Below, piece after piece: positions 47,842 through 58,304 of a stretch of DNA of 64,000 nucleotides. The notes under the pieces were generated by a model that was given only the letters and a program-made list of their open reading frames with translations, was not told where the DNA came from and did no database searches. Origin of the DNA: Halomonas urumqiensis. Its GTDB lineage: Bacteria; Pseudomonadota; Gammaproteobacteria; Pseudomonadales; Halomonadaceae. The stretch spans positions 1,240,001 through 1,304,000 of the forward strand of contig NZ_PYUD01000001.1 in the NCBI RefSeq assembly GCF_003028575.1. The letters are read 5' to 3'. The position numbers and the translations under genes were made by a program. Numbering within the stretch: the first letter of the stretch is position 1; each line of letters begins with the position of its first letter.

Positions 47842-50772
47842 ATGAACCGCAAGCTGACACTCGCCATGCTGCTTTCGCTTTCCGCGGCAAGCCCCATGGC
47901 ACTGGCACTGGGCTTGGGCGAAGCGGATGTTCGCTCGACGCTCAATGCACCGCTGCGTGCGACGATTCCACTGACCGATGCCGCCGGGATGCAGGCGGGC
48001 CTGATCAATGTGTCGGTGGCCGACGAGCGTGCCTTCCAGGCGGCAGGGTTGAATCGCACGCCGCTGGCCGCGAGTGTTCGGCTGGCGGTTGAGCAACAGC
48101 AGGGCCGGCTGGTGGTGAACTTGATCACCGACCGCCCGGTGCGTGAACCCTGGCTCGACCTGCTGCTACGCTTCGATTGGCCCGATGGCCAGCAACTGCG
48201 TGAAGTCACGCTGCTGCTCGATCCTCCCGATTACGAACAGATGCCGGTACTGGTGGCAGGCTCCAGCCAGGCGGATGCATCGCCCAGTGTTTCACCGCCA
48301 TCCGTCACGCAAGCCTCGCAGGGCTCCGCACCTGTGCGGGTCAATCGCGAAGCGCCGGCCAGCCAGTCCAGCGGCGATCCGGCCAGGGTCGGCAACGGCG
48401 ATACGTTATGGGCCGTTGCCGGACGCCTGCGTCCCGACAGTGGCATCAGCATGAACCAGATGATGGTGTCGCTGGTCGAGGCCAATCCCGAGGTTTTCCC
48501 GTCTGGCAACATCAATGCCATGCGCGCCGGCTTTACCCTGGTAGTGCCAAGCCGCGACGCCATCGCCGCGCGTTCCGACGGGGAGGCCCAGCGCATCGTC
48601 CAGGCCATGAACCAGGCCTGGGCGAACCGTGGTAGCGGGGCGCCGGCGCGTGTCCCGCTCGACACGACGCCTGCAGCCGAGTCAGCAGTGGCGGTGGCGC
48701 AGGCAAGTGAGCCTGCGTCTGTCGAGGACAACGATTCCGCCTCCGACCGAAGCAGTGACGAACAGGCCAATGACGAGCAGGCCGAGGTGACAGATGAAGG
48801 CCAGGCCCCGTTGGAAGAAGCATCAGAGCCTCGCCTGACCCTGTTGACCGATGCCCAGGTGGCTGCCGAGGGTACCGTGGCATCCGCCTCGGCGGATCAG
48901 GGCGAAGAGGGCGCCGAGCCTGCTGTCCCAGACGAAAGCGCTTCTGCCACCGGCGAGATGCCTGCCGATGGTGAAGACCCGCAATCGCCATCGCGGGTGA
49001 GCCTCGACCCGGAGGTCATGCGAGCCCTGTATGGCGATCAATGGGAGTCGATTGCCGGAATCGGCGAGGGCGAGCTGACCAGTGATCAGCGCCTGGTACG
49101 CTTGGAAAGTCGCTGGATTGACCAGCAACGCGCACTTTCCGCGGTCAGCGAGGAGCGCGACATGCTGCGGGATGAGCTTGATGGCATGCGTGACGAGTTG
49201 GCTGCCATGAGAGACCAGTTGGCGACGCTGACGGCAGGGGGCAGCGGAGCCGATGGCCCAGGCGCTGGCGGTGTCGTGCCGCCTGGTGTCGACACCGAGG
49301 AGGCTCCTTGGTGGGGGGCGATCTATCAGGCCGAGGTCGATCGCAACCTGATGCTGGGTGGCGCGGGCCTGGTCGCTTTGCTGGGTGCCTGGCTTCTGGT
49401 GCGGCGACGGCGTCGAGATCAGCAGGCCGAGTCGGAGAGCGGCTTCGGTGAGGTAAGGGTCATCGCGCCAGGCGGGCAGGGGCCTGTCTCGCCGCGTCCC
49501 TTCACCCCCGGACAGTATGGCGCGGCAGCATCCGCGAGCGGCTCTGCTGTGAATGATCCGGCGGCCATCGACCCTGTGATGAGCGACTCCATGAATGCCC
49601 CCGCTGCGTCGAGACGAGCTGCGATGCCACAGGCTGAGGCGATCAACGAGGCGGATATCTTCATTGCCTATGGCCGTTTCGACCAGGCGAGTGAATTGCT
49701 CGAGGCGAGCCTGGAGCATTCGCCTGAACGCGATGACCTGCGTCTGAAGCTGCTCTCGGTTTACCTGCAGCAGGGCAAGCGTGAAGCGGCCGAGGCCGAA
49801 CTCGACACGCTGCGTAACGGCGGTGACCCGGTGGTGATCGATGAAGCCGAGAGTATTGTCAGTCGGCATGGTCTGAGGGATGCGCAGCAGCCTGCGGCGC
49901 CAAGTGGTGACACCCAGCGCGCGGTATTCGCCGAGCCCACGGAACTGCCGCCGCGAATGCTCGATGACCCTGAGCGCGAGGAAGGCGAAGCGACCCCAGG
50001 CGAAGACGCGACGCCTGGCACGCCGGACCAGGCGCTGCATGCCGAACGGACCGATTCAGTGTTTCGTCGCCCAGCGTCCGACGAGGTGCCCACCAAGCCA
50101 GCAGGCGTTGAGCCGACGGCCGATACTGCCGGTGAGCAAGAGCCCTTGAGAGCTCATGCGAAAGCCTCAGAGCTGCCGCCGGACTCCACGCCAGAGCCGA
50201 AGCCCGAGCCAGAGCCCAAGCCAGAGCCAGAGCCACAATCAACGCCAATGCCAGCCTCCGAGCCTGAGCAGCCGGAGCCGGTAAGTCGTCGCAAGGGCGC
50301 TGATGGCAATGACATCATCGACTACCAGCCGCCAAGCCTCGAGCCCGCGCCGGGCCCTCGTCAAGAGACGCCCCAGCAGCCGAGCGTTGAGTTTACGCCG
50401 TCCGCCCCCAATTCCGACGACACCACCCCTCGGATTGACAAGAGCGCTGACTCGGGCGAGTCGAGTGTCGATTTCACAAGCGAGCGGTTCGTGTTTCCGC
50501 CATCCACGCCTGATGACGCCGCAGAGGATGGCCCAGCCCAGAATGTGACCGATGAGTGGGAGATTGAAGAGGTGGCCTTCCCGTCGCTTGACCGGGATAA
50601 TGCTCGTTTCGCCGCCAGCCCCTCCCCACCCGCTAGCCTGGATGAGGCACGCCGCTTGATTGAAGCCGGTGAACTCGGCAGGGCAAAGTCGCTGCTCGAT
50701 GAACTCGTCGAGCGCGGCGACCCCCACCAGCGTGAGGAGGCGCGGGCACTGATCTCCCGCTTGAACGCGTGA
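47842..50772 (+). CDS. fimV: FimV/HubP-type polar landmark protein
   Basis: About 976 residues. A signal peptide (MNRKLTLAMLLSLSAASPMA) is followed by the FimV N-terminal domain (LGEADVRSTLNAPLRATIPL), a LysM domain (GNGDTLWAVAGRLRPD), and an acidic region. A short coiled coil (ERDMLRDELDGMRDELAAMR) precedes a membrane helix (GGAGLVALLGAWLLV) ending in RRRRR. The cytoplasmic part has TPR (YGRFDQASELLEASLEHSPE), a Pro-Glu-Lys repeat (PKPEPEPKPEPEP) and the conserved C-terminal FimV motif (LDEARRLIEAGELGRAKSLL). Such proteins anchor pilus, flagellar and chromosome machinery at the pole. ATG 47842 is preferred over 47827 because of AAGGGA at 47831. Confidence 0.93.
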   Translation: MNRKLTLAMLLSLSAASPMALALGLGEADVRSTLNAPLRATIPLTDAAGMQAGLINVSVADERAFQAAGLNRTPLAASVRLAVEQQQGRLVVNLITDRPVREPWLDLLLRFDWPDGQQLREVTLLLDPPDYEQMPVLVAGSSQADASPSVSPPSVTQASQGSAPVRVNREAPASQSSGDPARVGNGDTLWAVAGRLRPDSGISMNQMMVSLVEANPEVFPSGNINAMRAGFTLVVPSRDAIAARSDGEAQRIVQAMNQAWANRGSGAPARVPLDTTPAAESAVAVAQASEPASVEDNDSASDRSSDEQANDEQAEVTDEGQAPLEEASEPRLTLLTDAQVAAEGTVASASADQGEEGAEPAVPDESASATGEMPADGEDPQSPSRVSLDPEVMRALYGDQWESIAGIGEGELTSDQRLVRLESRWIDQQRALSAVSEERDMLRDELDGMRDELAAMRDQLATLTAGGSGADGPGAGGVVPPGVDTEEAPWWGAIYQAEVDRNLMLGGAGLVALLGAWLLVRRRRRDQQAESESGFGEVRVIAPGGQGPVSPRPFTPGQYGAAASASGSAVNDPAAIDPVMSDSMNAPAASRRAAMPQAEAINEADIFIAYGRFDQASELLEASLEHSPERDDLRLKLLSVYLQQGKREAAEAELDTLRNGGDPVVIDEAESIVSRHGLRDAQQPAAPSGDTQRAVFAEPTELPPRMLDDPEREEGEATPGEDATPGTPDQALHAERTDSVFRRPASDEVPTKPAGVEPTADTAGEQEPLRAHAKASELPPDSTPEPKPEPEPKPEPEPQSTPMPASEPEQPEPVSRRKGADGNDIIDYQPPSLEPAPGPRQETPQQPSVEFTPSAPNSDDTTPRIDKSADSGESSVDFTSERFVFPPSTPDDAAEDGPAQNVTDEWEIEEVAFPSLDRDNARFAASPSPPASLDEARRLIEAGELGRAKSLLDELVERGDPHQREEARALISRLNA

Positions 50773-50779
50773 AGGAAGC

Positions 50780-51718
50780 ATGACCCTATTTCGACGCCTC
50801 GATGAGCACCACCCCATGACTGGCCGCCTGGCCATGGCCGTGGAGTATGACGGCACCGCCTACTGTGGCTGGCAGCGTCTGAAGCATGCCGCCTCCGTGC
50901 AGGACGAAGTGGAGAAGGCGCTGGCCAGGGTGGCAAGTCACCCGGTCAACGTGAAGGCCAGCGGGCGTACCGACTCCGGTGTGCATGCCACTCGCCAGAT
51001 CATTCATTTCGATGCACCGGTGCCGCGCTCCGAAAAGGCCTGGGTATTCGGGGTCAATGCCAACCTGCCGCGCGATATCGCCATGCGCTGGGTCAAGGCC
51101 GTACCCGATGAGTTTCATGCACGTTTCAAGGCGCTGGCGCGACGTTATCGCTATGTGATTCTCAACCAGCCGAGCCGCCCTGTGCTCGAGCGCGCCAATG
51201 CCACCTGGTGTCGTGACCCCCTGGATGCCGATGCCATGCATCGCGCCGCACAGGTGCTGATTGGCGAACACGACTTTTCAAGTTTCCGGGCCGCTGGTTG
51301 CCAGTCGAAGACCCCATGGCGGCGGTTGCACTTCATCGAGGTTCACCGACATGGCCCGTTGGTGATGATCGACGTCCAGGGCAATGCCTTCCTGCACCAC
51401 ATGATTCGCAATATCGTGGGTGCCCTGGTTACCGTGGGGAGAGGAAGCAGGGGAGAAGACTACCTGGCCGAATTGATGGTGCTCAAGGATCGCAAGCGTG
51501 CCGATGTCACGGCGCCGGCCTGCGGACTGCATTTCGTCGATTCGCTGTATGATCCTTGCTGGGGGCTACCCAGTGAGCCGCTGGGCCCCAACCTGCTGGC
51601 ATTTCTCGGTGAGTGGACCGGCGAGAGGCCCCTGCCGGATTGCCCGATGGTGGACATTCGCCGTGGCCGTCCGGTGGCGGTGCCCAGCCAGTCAACCAGG
51701 GAGGCAGCCCATGAGTGA
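50780..51718 (+). CDS. truA: tRNA pseudouridine(38-40) synthase
   Basis: A protein of 312 residues. Catalytic Asp is in ASGRTDSGVHA, with ARRYRYVI and FLHHMIRNIVG also typical. It modifies uridines 38-40 of the tRNA anticodon stem. The start ATG 50780 lies 8 bases after fimV behind GGAAG. A shorter start (50819, MTGRLAMAVEYDG) would match family length better and cannot be excluded. Its end overlaps trpF by eight bases. Confidence 0.96.
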   Translation: MTLFRRLDEHHPMTGRLAMAVEYDGTAYCGWQRLKHAASVQDEVEKALARVASHPVNVKASGRTDSGVHATRQIIHFDAPVPRSEKAWVFGVNANLPRDIAMRWVKAVPDEFHARFKALARRYRYVILNQPSRPVLERANATWCRDPLDADAMHRAAQVLIGEHDFSSFRAAGCQSKTPWRRLHFIEVHRHGPLVMIDVQGNAFLHHMIRNIVGALVTVGRGSRGEDYLAELMVLKDRKRADVTAPACGLHFVDSLYDPCWGLPSEPLGPNLLAFLGEWTGERPLPDCPMVDIRRGRPVAVPSQSTREAAHE

Positions 51719-52358
51719 TTCTCTCACGCCTCGATTTCGCACTCGGGTGAAAGTGTGTGGATTGACCCGCGAACAGGATGTCGATGCGGCGGTCGCGGCA
51801 GGGGCTGATGCGCTGGGGTTCGTGATGTGGCCAGGCAGCAAGCGAGGTATCGATGAATCGCGCCTCGCCGCGCTTGCCGAAAGGGTACCCGCCTTTGTGT
51901 CCCGGGTGGGGCTGTTCGTCGACCAGCCCCCTGAGTTGATCGCCCGGTGTGCCGAGCACCTGGACCTGCTGCAGTTTCATGGCGATGAATCGCCCGAGGC
52001 CTGTGCGAACGCCCCACGGCCCTGGATCAAGGCATTGCGCATGCGTGATGGCCTCGACCTGCGCGCCGCCGCGACGCACTACCACAATGCCCAGGCGCTG
52101 TTGCTCGATGCCTATCGGCCTGGCCTTCCAGGCGGTACCGGTACCACGTTCGACTGGTCGCGAATCCCCGCAAACCTGGCAAAACCTGTTATTCTCGCGG
52201 GAGGTTTGAGTGCCGACAATGTGGCCTTGGCGATAGCCCGCGTGGCACCCTTCGCCGTGGACGTTTCCGGAGGTGTCGAAGCCTCGCCGGGCGTCAAGGA
52301 CAGCGAACATATCATGTCCTTCGTCGAGGCCGTTCGTCAGGCAGACGCGCGCCATTGA
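51711..52358 (+). CDS. trpF: Phosphoribosylanthranilate isomerase
   Basis: A protein of 215 residues, a TIM-barrel enzyme of tryptophan synthesis. VKVCGLTREQD holds the catalytic Cys, DLLQFHGDE is the central strand, and VDVSGGVEASPGVKD is the phosphate-binding end with catalytic Asp. The start ATG 51711 overlaps truA. The truA-trpF-trpBA-accD order is shared with many gammaproteobacteria. Confidence 0.97.
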   Translation: MSDSLTPRFRTRVKVCGLTREQDVDAAVAAGADALGFVMWPGSKRGIDESRLAALAERVPAFVSRVGLFVDQPPELIARCAEHLDLLQFHGDESPEACANAPRPWIKALRMRDGLDLRAAATHYHNAQALLLDAYRPGLPGGTGTTFDWSRIPANLAKPVILAGGLSADNVALAIARVAPFAVDVSGGVEASPGVKDSEHIMSFVEAVRQADARH

Positions 52359-52472
52359 GCCGGCCAACGGTAGCTGGCGCGCCCAACCATTTATCGCGCA
52401 CCGTCATGCGCATCGCGCCGTGTGACCGTGTTATCCATCAACGCCCCTCTGGCGACCTGTGAGGTGTCTTTC

Positions 52473-53687
52473 GTGAGCAAGTTCAGTGACCTGACCCGAC
52501 TGCCGGATGCCCGTGGTCATTTTGGTGCCTACGGTGGAAGGTTCGTCTCGGAGACCCTGAGCTTCGCCCTGGACGAGCTGGAGAAGACCTATATGAGTCT
52601 TCGTGATGATCCGGCGTTCCAGGCGGAATTCGACTACGACCTGTCCCACTATGTGGGTCGGCCTTCACCGCTCTATCATGCCGAGCGTTGGTCGAAGCAA
52701 TTGGGTGGGGCACGTATCTGGCTCAAGCGCGAGGACCTCAATCACACCGGCGCCCACAAGGTCAACAACACCATCGGACAGGCGTTGTTGGCCAAGAAGA
52801 GCGGCAAGCCGCGGGTGATCGCCGAGACCGGCGCCGGCCAGCATGGCGTGGCCACCGCCACCGTGGCGGCTCGTCTGGGGCTCAAGTGCGAGGTCTACAT
52901 GGGGGCCGAGGACGTCGAGCGTCAAAAGCTCAACGTCTACCGCATGCGCCTGCTGGGGGCCAACGTGATCCCGGTGGAGTCCGGTACCCGCACCCTCAAG
53001 GATGCCATGAACGAGGCGCTGCGCGACTGGGTCACCAACGTTGATGATACCTTCTACATCATTGGTACAGTGGCTGGGCCCCACCCCTACCCGATGCTGG
53101 TTCGCGACTTCAACGCCGTGGCCGGACGCGAGGCGCGTCGCCAGTCGTTCGAGGAGTTCGGCAAGCTGCCCGATGCGCTGATTGCCTGCGTCGGCGGTGG
53201 CTCCAATGCCATGGGCCTGTTCTATCCCTTCGTCGAGGACGACGAGGTGGTCATGTACGGTGTCGAGGCGGGCGGTGATGGCGTCGAGACCGGCCGCCAC
53301 GCCGCGCCACTGGCCTCCAATGCCCCGCGCGGCGTATTGCATGGCAACCGCACCTATCTGATGTCCGATGAGGGTGGCCAGGTGTCCGATACCCACTCCA
53401 TCTCGGCGGGCCTCGACTACCCGGGGGTCGGTCCCGAACACGCCTTGTGGAAAGATGTCGGCCGAGTCAACTACGTGGCAGCCAACGACCATGAGGTGCT
53501 CGAGGCGTTCCGTGAGCTTACCCACGTCGAGGGCATCATGCCGGCGCTCGAGTCCGCCCATGCCCTGGCCTACGCCAAGGTGCTGGCGCCCACCATGCGT
53601 CCTGACCAGAACATCGTCGTCAACCTGTCTGGTCGCGGTGACAAGGACATCATGACCGTCGCCCGGCTCGACGGCCTGGAATTCTAA
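52473..53687 (+). CDS. trpB: Tryptophan synthase beta subunit
   Basis: A protein of 404 residues, the PLP enzyme joining indole and serine. The PLP Lys is in [11 protein letters not shown], and GGGSNAMG is the phosphate-binding loop. GTG 52473 ([18 protein letters not shown]) fits the family length and has GAGG at 52461; the longer frame from 52422 has an unlikely N-terminus. TrpA follows with nine bases between. Confidence 0.97.
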   Translation: MSKFSDLTRLPDARGHFGAYGGRFVSETLSFALDELEKTYMSLRDDPAFQAEFDYDLSHYVGRPSPLYHAERWSKQLGGARIWLKREDLNHTGAHKVNNTIGQALLAKKSGKPRVIAETGAGQHGVATATVAARLGLKCEVYMGAEDVERQKLNVYRMRLLGANVIPVESGTRTLKDAMNEALRDWVTNVDDTFYIIGTVAGPHPYPMLVRDFNAVAGREARRQSFEEFGKLPDALIACVGGGSNAMGLFYPFVEDDEVVMYGVEAGGDGVETGRHAAPLASNAPRGVLHGNRTYLMSDEGGQVSDTHSISAGLDYPGVGPEHALWKDVGRVNYVAANDHEVLEAFRELTHVEGIMPALESAHALAYAKVLAPTMRPDQNIVVNLSGRGDKDIMTVARLDGLEF

Positions 53688-53696
53688 GGAAGCCCG

Positions 53697-54512
53697 ATGA
53701 ACCGTATCGACCAACGATTTAGCGAGCTAAAGGAACAGGGTCGCCGCGCGCTGATCCCCTACATCACCGCGGGTGACCCGGCACCTCAACACACCGTGGG
53801 GTTCATGCACGCCCTGGTGGAGGCGGGTGCCGACATCATCGAACTCGGGGTGCCATTTTCGGACCCCATGGCCGATGGCCCGGTGATCCAGAAGGCCTGC
53901 GAGCGGGCACTCAAGCACGGCGTGCGACTGACCCACCTGTTCGAGATGGTTCGCGAGTTCCGCCAGACCGACACCACCACGCCGGTAGTGCTGATGGGCT
54001 ACCTGAACCCGGTGGAGCGCATCGGGCTTGCGACATTTGCCGATCAGGCCGCCAGCGCCGGCGTCGATGGCGTGTTGACCGTCGACCTGCCACCGGAGGA
54101 GGCCGATGAGTTCGGGCCAGTACTCAAGGAGCGTGGCCTGGCCTCGATCTTCCTGGTTGCCCCTACCACTTCCCATGCTCGGGCCGCTACAATATGCGCC
54201 CATGGTGAGGGCTATCTCTACTATGTTTCGCTCAAGGGCGTGACGGGGTCAGCCGCGCTGAACGCCGATGACGTCGCTGCCCACCTTGCGCCGCTGCGAG
54301 AATTGACCGACCTGCCATTGTGTGTCGGTTTCGGCATTCGTGATGGCGCCACGGCAGCCGAAGTCGCCAAGGTGGCCGACGGCGTCATCGTCGGCTCTGC
54401 TCTGGTTAACAGGATTGCCGAAAACGCCGAGCAACCGGAAGTCATTGCCGGTGAACTCAAGGCGGTGCTGATAGAAATGCGCGAGGCGCTGGACGCCATG
54501 AGCGCCGGTTGA
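53697..54512 (+). CDS. trpA: Tryptophan synthase alpha subunit
   Basis: A protein of 271 residues, a TIM barrel that cleaves indole-glycerol phosphate and channels indole to TrpB. The catalytic Glu is in [17 protein letters not shown], and [11 protein letters not shown] and VGFGIRDG are also typical. AAGGAAGCCC precedes the ATG. A GC-rich hairpin separates it from accD. Confidence 0.97.
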   Translation: MNRIDQRFSELKEQGRRALIPYITAGDPAPQHTVGFMHALVEAGADIIELGVPFSDPMADGPVIQKACERALKHGVRLTHLFEMVREFRQTDTTTPVVLMGYLNPVERIGLATFADQAASAGVDGVLTVDLPPEEADEFGPVLKERGLASIFLVAPTTSHARAATICAHGEGYLYYVSLKGVTGSAALNADDVAAHLAPLRELTDLPLCVGFGIRDGATAAEVAKVADGVIVGSALVNRIAENAEQPEVIAGELKAVLIEMREALDAMSAG

Positions 54513-54542
54513 CGACAGCCTTCGTTGCCCGATTCGATTCAC

Positions 54543-54564
54543 GCGCCCGGGCTTGCCCGGGCGC
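54543..54564 (+). terminator. GC-only hairpin between trpA and accD
   Basis: Perfect 10-pair stem GCGCCCGGGC (54543-54552) and GCCCGGGCGC (54555-54564) with a two-base centre. There is no T-run, so it may pause or attenuate transcription rather than stop it. Confidence 0.5.
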
Positions 54565-54591
54565 CGACCACATGACGGAACCCTTTCTGAC

Positions 54592-55632
54592 ATGAGCTGG
54601 CTAGACAAGATCGTGCCCTCGATGGGCCGCATCCAGCGCAAGGACCGCCGGGCCAGCGTGCCCGATGGCCTGTGGCGCAAGTGCCCGAAATGCGAAGCGG
54701 TGCTCTACCTTCCTGAGCTTGAGAAGCACCATAACGTCTGCCCCAAGTGCGATCATCATCTGCGCTTGACCGCCCGCAAGCGCCTCGACTGGTTTCTCGA
54801 CAAGGAAGGCCGTGAGGAGCTGGCAACCCAGGTCGAGCCGGTAGATCGGCTGAAATTTCGTGATTCCAAGAAGTACAAGGATCGCCTTGCCGCGGCCCAG
54901 AAGGAGACCGGTGAAAAGGATGCGTTGATTGCCATGCGGGGCTCGCTCGACGGCCTGCCGGTAGTCGTGGTGGCCTTCGAGTTCACCTTTATGGGCGGCT
55001 CGATGGGCGCTGTGGTGGGCGAGAAGTTCGTGCGTGCGGCGACCCTAGCCCATGACGAAGGCATTCCGCTGATCTGTTTTTCAGCCTCGGGCGGTGCGCG
55101 CATGCAGGAGGCGTTGTTCTCGCTGATGCAGATGGCCAAGACCTCGGCGGCACTCGAAAGGCTAAAGCAGGCCGGCATTCCCTATATCTCGGTGCTCACC
55201 GACCCGGTGTTCGGTGGTGTCTCGGCATCGCTTGCCATGCTGGGTGACCTCAACGTGGCGGAGCCGAACGCATTGATCGGTTTCGCCGGGCCCCGGGTCA
55301 TCGAGCAGACAGTCCGCGAAAAGCTGCCCGAAGGGTTCCAGCGCAGTGAATTCCTGCTCGAACACGGTACCGTGGACATGCTAGTCCATCGCAGCGATAT
55401 GAGAACTCGCTTGGGTGGCATCCTGCGCAAGCTTGGCCATCACCCGGCCAATGGTGAACCCGCCAGTGCCCAGCCTTATGTCGAGCCCGACCTGGTCGAG
55501 AGCGCCGAACTGGCGGAACTCGAGGCGAGTGCCGAGGAGAGCTTGGCGCCTTCCTCAGAGCCGCTGGATGGTGAGGCAGAGAGCAGCAGTCAGGACGGTG
55601 ATCGCGACGAACACGGCGATGCCCGGCGCTGA
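54592..55632 (+). CDS. accD: Acetyl-CoA carboxylase carboxyltransferase beta subunit
   Basis: A protein of 346 residues from ATG 54592 ([18 protein letters not shown]). The zinc ribbon is Cys31, Cys34, Cys50 and Cys53. The carboxyltransferase core includes [15 protein letters not shown] sequence ([13 protein letters not shown]) and [12 protein letters not shown]. With AccA it transfers carboxyl from biotin to acetyl-CoA. The C-terminal 50 residues or so are an acidic, Ser/Glu-rich extension, in keeping with a halophile proteome. Confidence 0.97.
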   Translation: MSWLDKIVPSMGRIQRKDRRASVPDGLWRKCPKCEAVLYLPELEKHHNVCPKCDHHLRLTARKRLDWFLDKEGREELATQVEPVDRLKFRDSKKYKDRLAAAQKETGEKDALIAMRGSLDGLPVVVVAFEFTFMGGSMGAVVGEKFVRAATLAHDEGIPLICFSASGGARMQEALFSLMQMAKTSAALERLKQAGIPYISVLTDPVFGGVSASLAMLGDLNVAEPNALIGFAGPRVIEQTVREKLPEGFQRSEFLLEHGTVDMLVHRSDMRTRLGGILRKLGHHPANGEPASAQPYVEPDLVESAELAELEASAEESLAPSSEPLDGEAESSSQDGDRDEHGDARR

Positions 55633-55637
55633 ACCTG

Positions 55638-56993
55638 ATGAAGGATGCGGCCTTGCCCACTTCTCTGGATGCCTGGCTTGCCCGGTTGGAAGCCGCCCAT
55701 CCTGTCGGTATCGAGCTTGGGCTCGAGCGTGTCGCCGAGGTGGCCAGGCGCATGGGGCTCACCGAGCGCCCCATTGCCGGGCGAGTCATCACCGTCGCCG
55801 GCACCAATGGCAAGGGCTCGACGGTTGCCATGCTCGAGTCATTGGCTCGGGCCCATGGCCTTACCACTGGCGTCTACACCTCGCCTCACCTGATTCGCTA
55901 CAACGAGCGCTTGCGCCTTGATGGCACCGAGGCCGATGACGCGACATTGATCGCCGGGTTCGAGGCCGTCGAGGCGGCCCGCCTGGCGGGCGAGCCGGTC
56001 AGCCTGACCTACTTCGAGGTCGGCACGCTCGGTGCGCTATGGGCGGTGGCCAGGCGCAGGCCGGATATCGCGCTGCTCGAGGTTGGGTTGGGTGGGCGTC
56101 TTGATGCCGTCAACGTCATTGACCCGGATGTGGCGGTGGTCACCACCGTCGCCCAGGACCATGCCGCCTTTCTGGGCAATGACCTCGAGATCATCGGCCG
56201 CGAGAAGGCTGGCATCCTGCGAGCGGGGCGCCCGACGGTGTTCGGTAGCAGCACGTTGCCTGCAAGCGTTCGCCGGGTCGCGGAAGCGCTGGACGCGCCG
56301 GTATTCGCCATCGGTGACGCCTTCGAGCGCCGCGCCATGGCCGATTCCGCCGATGCCTGCTGGCAGTGGCGTGGTCGTGATCAGGCCGGGCAGGCGATGT
56401 CGCTTGACGATCTGCCGGATCCAGGACTTCCGCTGGACAATGCAGCCACCGCCTTGCAGGCGTTGGCACTGGCCGGTGTCAGCCTGGATGTGGTTGCCTG
56501 CCGCAAGGCGCTGGCCTCGGTGACCCTGGCTGGCCGCATGCAGTGGCATGGCCAGTGGTGTCTGGATGTCGGCCACAACCCGCATGCCGCAAGCTATCTG
56601 GCAGGGCGACTGGCGGCGCTGCCCAGCAAGGGGCGTACGGTCGCCCTGTTGGGTATGCTGCAGGACAAGGATGCCGATGGCGTCATGCAGGCACTGTCGC
56701 CGGTCATCGATGCCTGGGTGACGGTGAGCCTGGCCGGTGAGCGCGCGCGTAGCGCCGAGGACCTTGCCGAGCGCCTATCCCGGCATGGGGCTGCGGTCTG
56801 GCACATGGCATCGAGCGCCATCAGTGGTGCGGCCTGGCTCGCCAGTCACCTGGCAGAGGATGATCGTGTGCTGGTATGTGGCTCTTTCTTCACGGTGGGC
56901 GAGGTACTCGAGTGGCTTGAGACGTCCACGGTGGCGAGTCGCCAGGAGTCGGCGCAGACTGAAGGTGAAGATACGCCAAGCGAGGGAACGTGA
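55638..56993 (+). CDS. folC: Bifunctional dihydrofolate/folylpolyglutamate synthase
   Basis: A protein of 451 residues of the Mur ligase family. The P-loop is VAGTNGKGST, with TSPHLIRYNERLR and the C-terminal domain DVGHNPHAAS. It adds Glu to dihydropteroate and to folates. It starts five bases after accD and overlaps the next gene by one base. Confidence 0.96.
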   Translation: MKDAALPTSLDAWLARLEAAHPVGIELGLERVAEVARRMGLTERPIAGRVITVAGTNGKGSTVAMLESLARAHGLTTGVYTSPHLIRYNERLRLDGTEADDATLIAGFEAVEAARLAGEPVSLTYFEVGTLGALWAVARRRPDIALLEVGLGGRLDAVNVIDPDVAVVTTVAQDHAAFLGNDLEIIGREKAGILRAGRPTVFGSSTLPASVRRVAEALDAPVFAIGDAFERRAMADSADACWQWRGRDQAGQAMSLDDLPDPGLPLDNAATALQALALAGVSLDVVACRKALASVTLAGRMQWHGQWCLDVGHNPHAASYLAGRLAALPSKGRTVALLGMLQDKDADGVMQALSPVIDAWVTVSLAGERARSAEDLAERLSRHGAAVWHMASSAISGAAWLASHLAEDDRVLVCGSFFTVGEVLEWLETSTVASRQESAQTEGEDTPSEGT

Positions 56994-57730
56994 TGAAATA
57001 TGGAATGCGGGAGCGCATCAGCGGTGCGGTGATCCTGATTGCCCTGGCGGTGATCTTCGTGCCCATGTTATTTAGCGAACCGGCACCGCGCAGCGAGCGT
57101 CCAGAGCCTGTGTTGACTATCGAACAGCCCGTCGAGGTCGAGCGCGAGGATGTTCCCGATCCAGAGCCGCCCGCCACTCTCGGCCAGCTCGATGACCCAA
57201 CCTCGCCAAGGGATGCCGAGGGGCCGGCCGAAGATGAAAATGTGGAGGCAGACGTCGTCTCGACGCTTGCCGAGAGCAGTCAGTCTGGCGACGAGCAAGC
57301 CGCGAGTGATGAGGAGGTGATGGTGCCTCCCGAAATCTCGGACCCCGGCAGCGCGGAGAGCGTCGACCCGATCGCCGAGCTTGCCAGGGCCGCCGATCAG
57401 CGCCTGGCCGAGCGACGCTCACAGCAGGACGAGTCATCCGCAAGCGCCGGGGGGCAGGGCGAAGCGAGCCAGTCAAGCGCACCGAGTCCATCCGTCGCGG
57501 GTGGCGAATGGGCGGTCCAGGTGGGCAGTTTCGGGGAACCCGGTAACGCTGAACGTCTCGAGTCACAATTGCGTGAGCAGGGCTTCAATGCCTATCGCCG
57601 GCCGCGCGACAACAACCTGACCACCGTCTATGTGGGGCCCTACGACTCCTCGGAAGCTGGTCAGCGTGCGGTTAGCGAGCTCAAGTCGCAGGCCAATCTC
57701 CAGGGGCTGCTGGTGCGGGTGAGGGACTGA
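56993..57730 (+). CDS. dedD: SPOR-domain cell-division protein, DedD-like
   Basis: A protein of 245 residues. A short cytoplasmic start (MKYGMRERISGA) and one membrane helix (VILIALAVIFVPMLF) are followed by a long acidic, Pro/Glu/Ser-rich periplasmic linker. The C-terminal SPOR domain (WAVQVGSFGEPGNAERLESQ, TTVYVGPYDSSEAGQ) binds denuded septal glycan. Position between folC and cvpA matches E. coli dedD. ATG 56993 shares its first base with the folC stop. Confidence 0.92.
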   Translation: MKYGMRERISGAVILIALAVIFVPMLFSEPAPRSERPEPVLTIEQPVEVEREDVPDPEPPATLGQLDDPTSPRDAEGPAEDENVEADVVSTLAESSQSGDEQAASDEEVMVPPEISDPGSAESVDPIAELARAADQRLAERRSQQDESSASAGGQGEASQSSAPSPSVAGGEWAVQVGSFGEPGNAERLESQLREQGFNAYRRPRDNNLTTVYVGPYDSSEAGQRAVSELKSQANLQGLLVRVRD

Positions 57731-57731
57731 C

Positions 57732-58304
57732 ATGACGCTGACCTGGCTCGACTGGATTTTCATCGGCTTGCTGACGGTGACCACGATCACTGGCTTCATG
57801 CGTGGCCTCATTCGCGAGGCGCTGGGGCTTGCTGCCTGGATCATCGCGCTGCTGGCGGCACGACTGCTGGCCGAGCCCGTCGCCGACCTGCTCGCGGGGC
57901 TCATCGACAATGCCGATGGCCGCCTGGTGCTGGCATTCGTACTGGTGATATTTGCGGTGGTGTTACTATGCGGCATTGTCATTCGACTGGTGCATGCCGC
58001 CGTCGAATGGGTCGGCATGGGGCTGTTCAACCGCCTGACGGGGGCGGCATTCGGCGCCGCCAAGGGCGCGGCGATTCTGGTACTGGCGACGATACTGATC
58101 GGCTTGACCCCCTTGGCCCAGTTACAGGCCTGGCAGGAGGCCGAGTTGCGTCCGACCTTCGAGCGGTTGCGCGTCTGGTCCATCAGTCAATTCGAGGACT
58201 GGGAGGGGCAGTGGCCCGAGACGCCGGAGTCGCTCGATGGCATCACCTTGCCGGATAGCCAGGATGCCCCTGACCCCGAAGGGACCACGACACCGGAGAC
58301 ATGA
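57732..58304 (+). CDS. cvpA: CvpA family membrane protein
   Basis: A protein of 190 residues with four membrane helices (WLDWIFIGLLTVTTITGFMR at the start). CvpA is linked in E. coli to colicin V production and envelope stress tolerance; its biochemical role is not settled. It precedes purF as in most gammaproteobacteria. Its stop codon is also the first triplet of a five-unit tandem repeat. Confidence 0.94.
   Translation: MTLTWLDWIFIGLLTVTTITGFMRGLIREALGLAAWIIALLAARLLAEPVADLLAGLIDNADGRLVLAFVLVIFAVVLLCGIVIRLVHAAVEWVGMGLFNRLTGAAFGAAKGAAILVLATILIGLTPLAQLQAWQEAELRPTFERLRVWSISQFEDWEGQWPETPESLDGITLPDSQDAPDPEGTTTPET

Noticed and set aside
52359..52472. Trp leader peptide or attenuator before trpB
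   Set aside because: No Trp-rich small frame and no strong hairpin with T-run.
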